Shown in pieces: positions 61,546 through 64,000 of a DNA stretch of 64,000 bases. Position 1 is the first letter of the stretch. Each line of letters begins with the position of its first letter. The position numbers were made by a program, and so were the translations under genes. The notes under the pieces are model-generated. The model was not told the origin of the DNA and ran no database searches. It saw nothing but the letters and a program-made list of their open reading frames with translations. This stretch comes from Amorphochlora amoebiformis (taxonomy: Eukaryota; Cercozoa; Chlorarachniophyceae), in contig BAAHQB010000162.1 in NCBI GenBank assembly GCA_054601695.1, positions 62,001 to 126,000 of the forward strand, written 5' to 3'.

Positions 61546-61619
61546 CATAGATACGTATAGATATATTTGGATATTCAGGGAAAGAAAGGATCAAGCTTTG
61601 ATGAGAAACAAAGGAGGTG

Positions 61620-61689
<70 letters not shown>

Positions 61690-61699
61690 CATATGTATA

Positions 61700-61736
<37 letters not shown>

Positions 61737-61791
61737 TATATTCACATATATATATATACGAACATACATACATATCGAGAGATATACATGT

Positions 61792-61840
<49 letters not shown>

Positions 61841-62705
61841 ACACCTATACAAACACACACATCTGTACACGAGCAATCCCAATAAAAACCATCTAACTCG
61901 ACAATCCTCACAATCTCTCCCTCCTCCCTCATGCCCGTTTTTCCATTCTCTTCCCCTCCGCCCCCCATCCAACTCTTAATCTCCATTCTTCAGATCTCGC
62001 TCAACGTCCCTCTCACGAATCTTGGATGACGACAACCAGATTGTTGCCCAGTCAAGCAAGTCACGCAGGAAGACACCGCCCCCCTTCTACACCGTAATAC
62101 GTGTCTCTCTCTGTGTCTCCACTTTCTCTCTCCCTCTCTTTTTTATTTTTATTATTTTTTTCATCTATAAAACAAAATATTTCTCTCTCTCTCCCCTTTC
62201 TCTTTTTTCGGTTTTTTTCTGACTCTATATATATATATATATATATATATTTCATCTCTCATTCCCCTCCGCTAGCCTGCTATTCTTCCCTTACTTGTTT
62301 TTCTTCTTTCCTCTCTCTCTAATGAGACGCAGGAATACCACAGAGCGAGAGATATATACACAGGTAGTAGATAGAGGAAGGGAAAGTTAGAGAAAAGAGA
62401 GAGAGAAGAGAAAGAGAGGAGAGAGAGAGAGAGAGAGAGCGGCCAGAGAGGGAGAGAGGAGAGAGAGAGAAAGGAATAGACACATAACAGAGGAGGTAAA
62501 CAGGGAGGAAGGAAACAATTTTCTAATTTTTTTATCATGACAAGGTTGACGAGAATGCTCCGAGCCCTCGTGGAGGGAACTTGTCCCCTCGATCTCCTAA
62601 GAAATCTAGGCAGAATATCTTCTCCCCGAATGGTATACATGAATATTTATGTGAGTACGTTTCCGGAAAATGGTTCTATATGTATATATGGTATTATATA
62701 TGTAC

Positions 62706-62765
<60 letters not shown>

Positions 62766-62825
62766 TACATACATGTATATATACATATATATATATATAT
62801 GTATATATACACATACATAACATAT

Positions 62826-62876
<51 letters not shown>

Positions 62877-62922
62877 TATATGTATGTATCTAAATGTATG
62901 TATGTATGTAAACATGTATACG

Positions 62923-62968
<46 letters not shown>

Positions 62969-62989
62969 GGTGTGTATATATATATTTTA

Positions 62990-63044
<55 letters not shown>

Positions 63045-63076
63045 GTTTACAATACATATAAAGGAAATGTATATTT

Positions 63077-63115
<39 letters not shown>

Positions 63116-63165
63116 CAATCTCCTCAAGACTCCTGACAAAATACTGTTTCGCCGACATATATACA

Positions 63166-63223
<58 letters not shown>

Positions 63224-63289
63224 TGTATATTCCATGGAGTAGTCTTGTATTAATCTCAGTTTTTACATACATCAAATATATGTACAAAC

Positions 63290-63375
<86 letters not shown>

Positions 63376-63403
63376 GTATATTATATATAAAAGTATAATA
63401 TAT

Positions 63404-63441
<38 letters not shown>

Positions 63442-63510
63442 CATAGAGTAATATACGTTCTTCATATTTACCTCAGATACATATACATACATATATTGCT
63501 GTGTTTACAT

Positions 63511-63551
<41 letters not shown>

Positions 63552-63585
63552 TCTCAGATGGAGCACACGTGGACTACCATGTTGG
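59451..63585 (+). CDS. Gene E part 6: exons 42-48, running off the window
   Basis: Exons: 59451-59513, 59877-59924, 61051-61137, 61579-61616, 61994-62093, 62545-62632, 63558-63585, all phase-consistent. The reading is [127 protein letters not shown] and GAHVDYHV. It is rich in Arg-Ser and Ser-Pro pairs, typical targets of basophilic and proline-directed kinases. RRRRRSS and SRRK could act in nuclear import. No stop codon is reached: the last donor (GTTGG|GTGAGA) points past the right edge. Confidence 0.65.
60178..61018. repeat. 840-base polypurine tract
   Basis: The + strand is almost pure A and G with occasional GAGTGA and GAGCGA units, bounded by (TA)n on both sides. It fills the intron between gene E exons 43 and 44. 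Its open frame on the minus strand (Ser-Leu repeats) is an artefact of composition. Confidence 0.95.
62340..62510. repeat. Purine-rich tract in gene E intron
   Basis: GA-rich sequence lies between two pyrimidine-rich stretches (62101-62320) and exon 47 (62545-62632). Confidence 0.75.
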
Positions 63586-63614
63586 GTGAGAATATGTGTA
63601 AAACATATGGGAAA

Positions 63615-63658
<44 letters not shown>

Positions 63659-63728
63659 AAATATATATATATATAATATATATATATTATATATATATAT
63701 ATAAATGTATGTGTGTATACATATGTTA

Positions 63729-63798
<70 letters not shown>

Positions 63799-63849
63799 TG
63801 TTAATGTATCGTATTAAGTAGCATAGTTAGACTTGATGTCACACGCATT

Positions 63850-64000
63850 AACAGAGTGTTGGTAGGTATGCCCAGATTAGAGATCCAGGAGGTTGCTCGG
63901 AGATTACCTAGCCGGCAGTACCTGCCAGTACCGGGATTCAGATGTACCGTGACACAGCGTGACGTCACTCCATACCACGCTTAAAGAAACACCGAGAAGT
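63850..64000. repeat. Dispersed repeat, copy 2 (reaches the right edge)
   Basis: It contains GGGATTCAGA, GCGTGACGTCACTCCATACC and ACGCTTAAAGAAAC, matching 54220-54285 in order and spacing. Confidence 0.6.

Noticed and set aside
62333-62363. Exon candidate [10 protein letters not shown] in gene E
   Set aside because: Both borders look usable, but its 31 bases would force the next exon into a stop. Skipping it joins exons 46 and 47 in phase. It may be a minor alternative exon.

Overview
This window looks like nuclear DNA of a single-celled eukaryote (a protist or alga). The clade cannot be fixed from the sequence. Coding DNA is cut into very short exons of about 17 to 516 bases. The spaces between them are filled with (TA)n microsatellites of tens to hundreds of bases. 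There is no rRNA, recognisable tRNA, CRISPR array or prokaryotic operon. Nearly all long open frames of the window are artefacts of (TA)n, (CG)n or (GA)n tracts; the real genes appear only after splicing. I joined exons by hand using GT..AG borders (one GC..AG), matching phases and protein sense. Four of the five models have total lengths divisible by three.

Layout, left to right. 492-1509 holds a frameshifted PIF/Harbinger-type DDE transposase relic. Gene A (+, 2838-15535, 19 exons, 359 aa) is a multi-pass membrane protein of unknown family. Gene B (-, 16132-20288, 10 exons, 658 aa) joins a possible beta-grasp N-terminus, an SMN-like Tudor domain and a six-blade kelch propeller. Gene C (+, about 20432-22946) is an RRM protein resembling the N-terminal part of the spliceosomal cyclophilin PPIE. 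Gene D (-, 25517-37271, 21 exons, 511 aa) is a protein kinase with all core catalytic motifs. Gene E (+, 37597 to beyond the right edge, at least 47 exons, more than 1,100 aa) is a giant Ser/Pro/Arg-rich protein of unknown function with a possible myristoylation signal. Genes alternate in strand: A and B converge, B and C share a 143-base divergent spacer, C and D converge, and D and E share a 325-base divergent spacer.

The most striking signal is not a gene family. At least seven exons or splice junctions are locally duplicated, and (TA)n usually lies between or beside the copies. One case gives two near-identical 17- and 23-base exons that could be alternatives. Introns fall into two classes: compact ones (50-73 bases, often with a CTAAT branch-like site) and long (TA)n-filled ones. 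Introns also hold a 72-base (CG)n run, an 840-base polypurine tract, degenerate CCCTAA arrays and an inverted-repeat-ended dispersed element. No database search could be run, so family names rest on visible motifs only.
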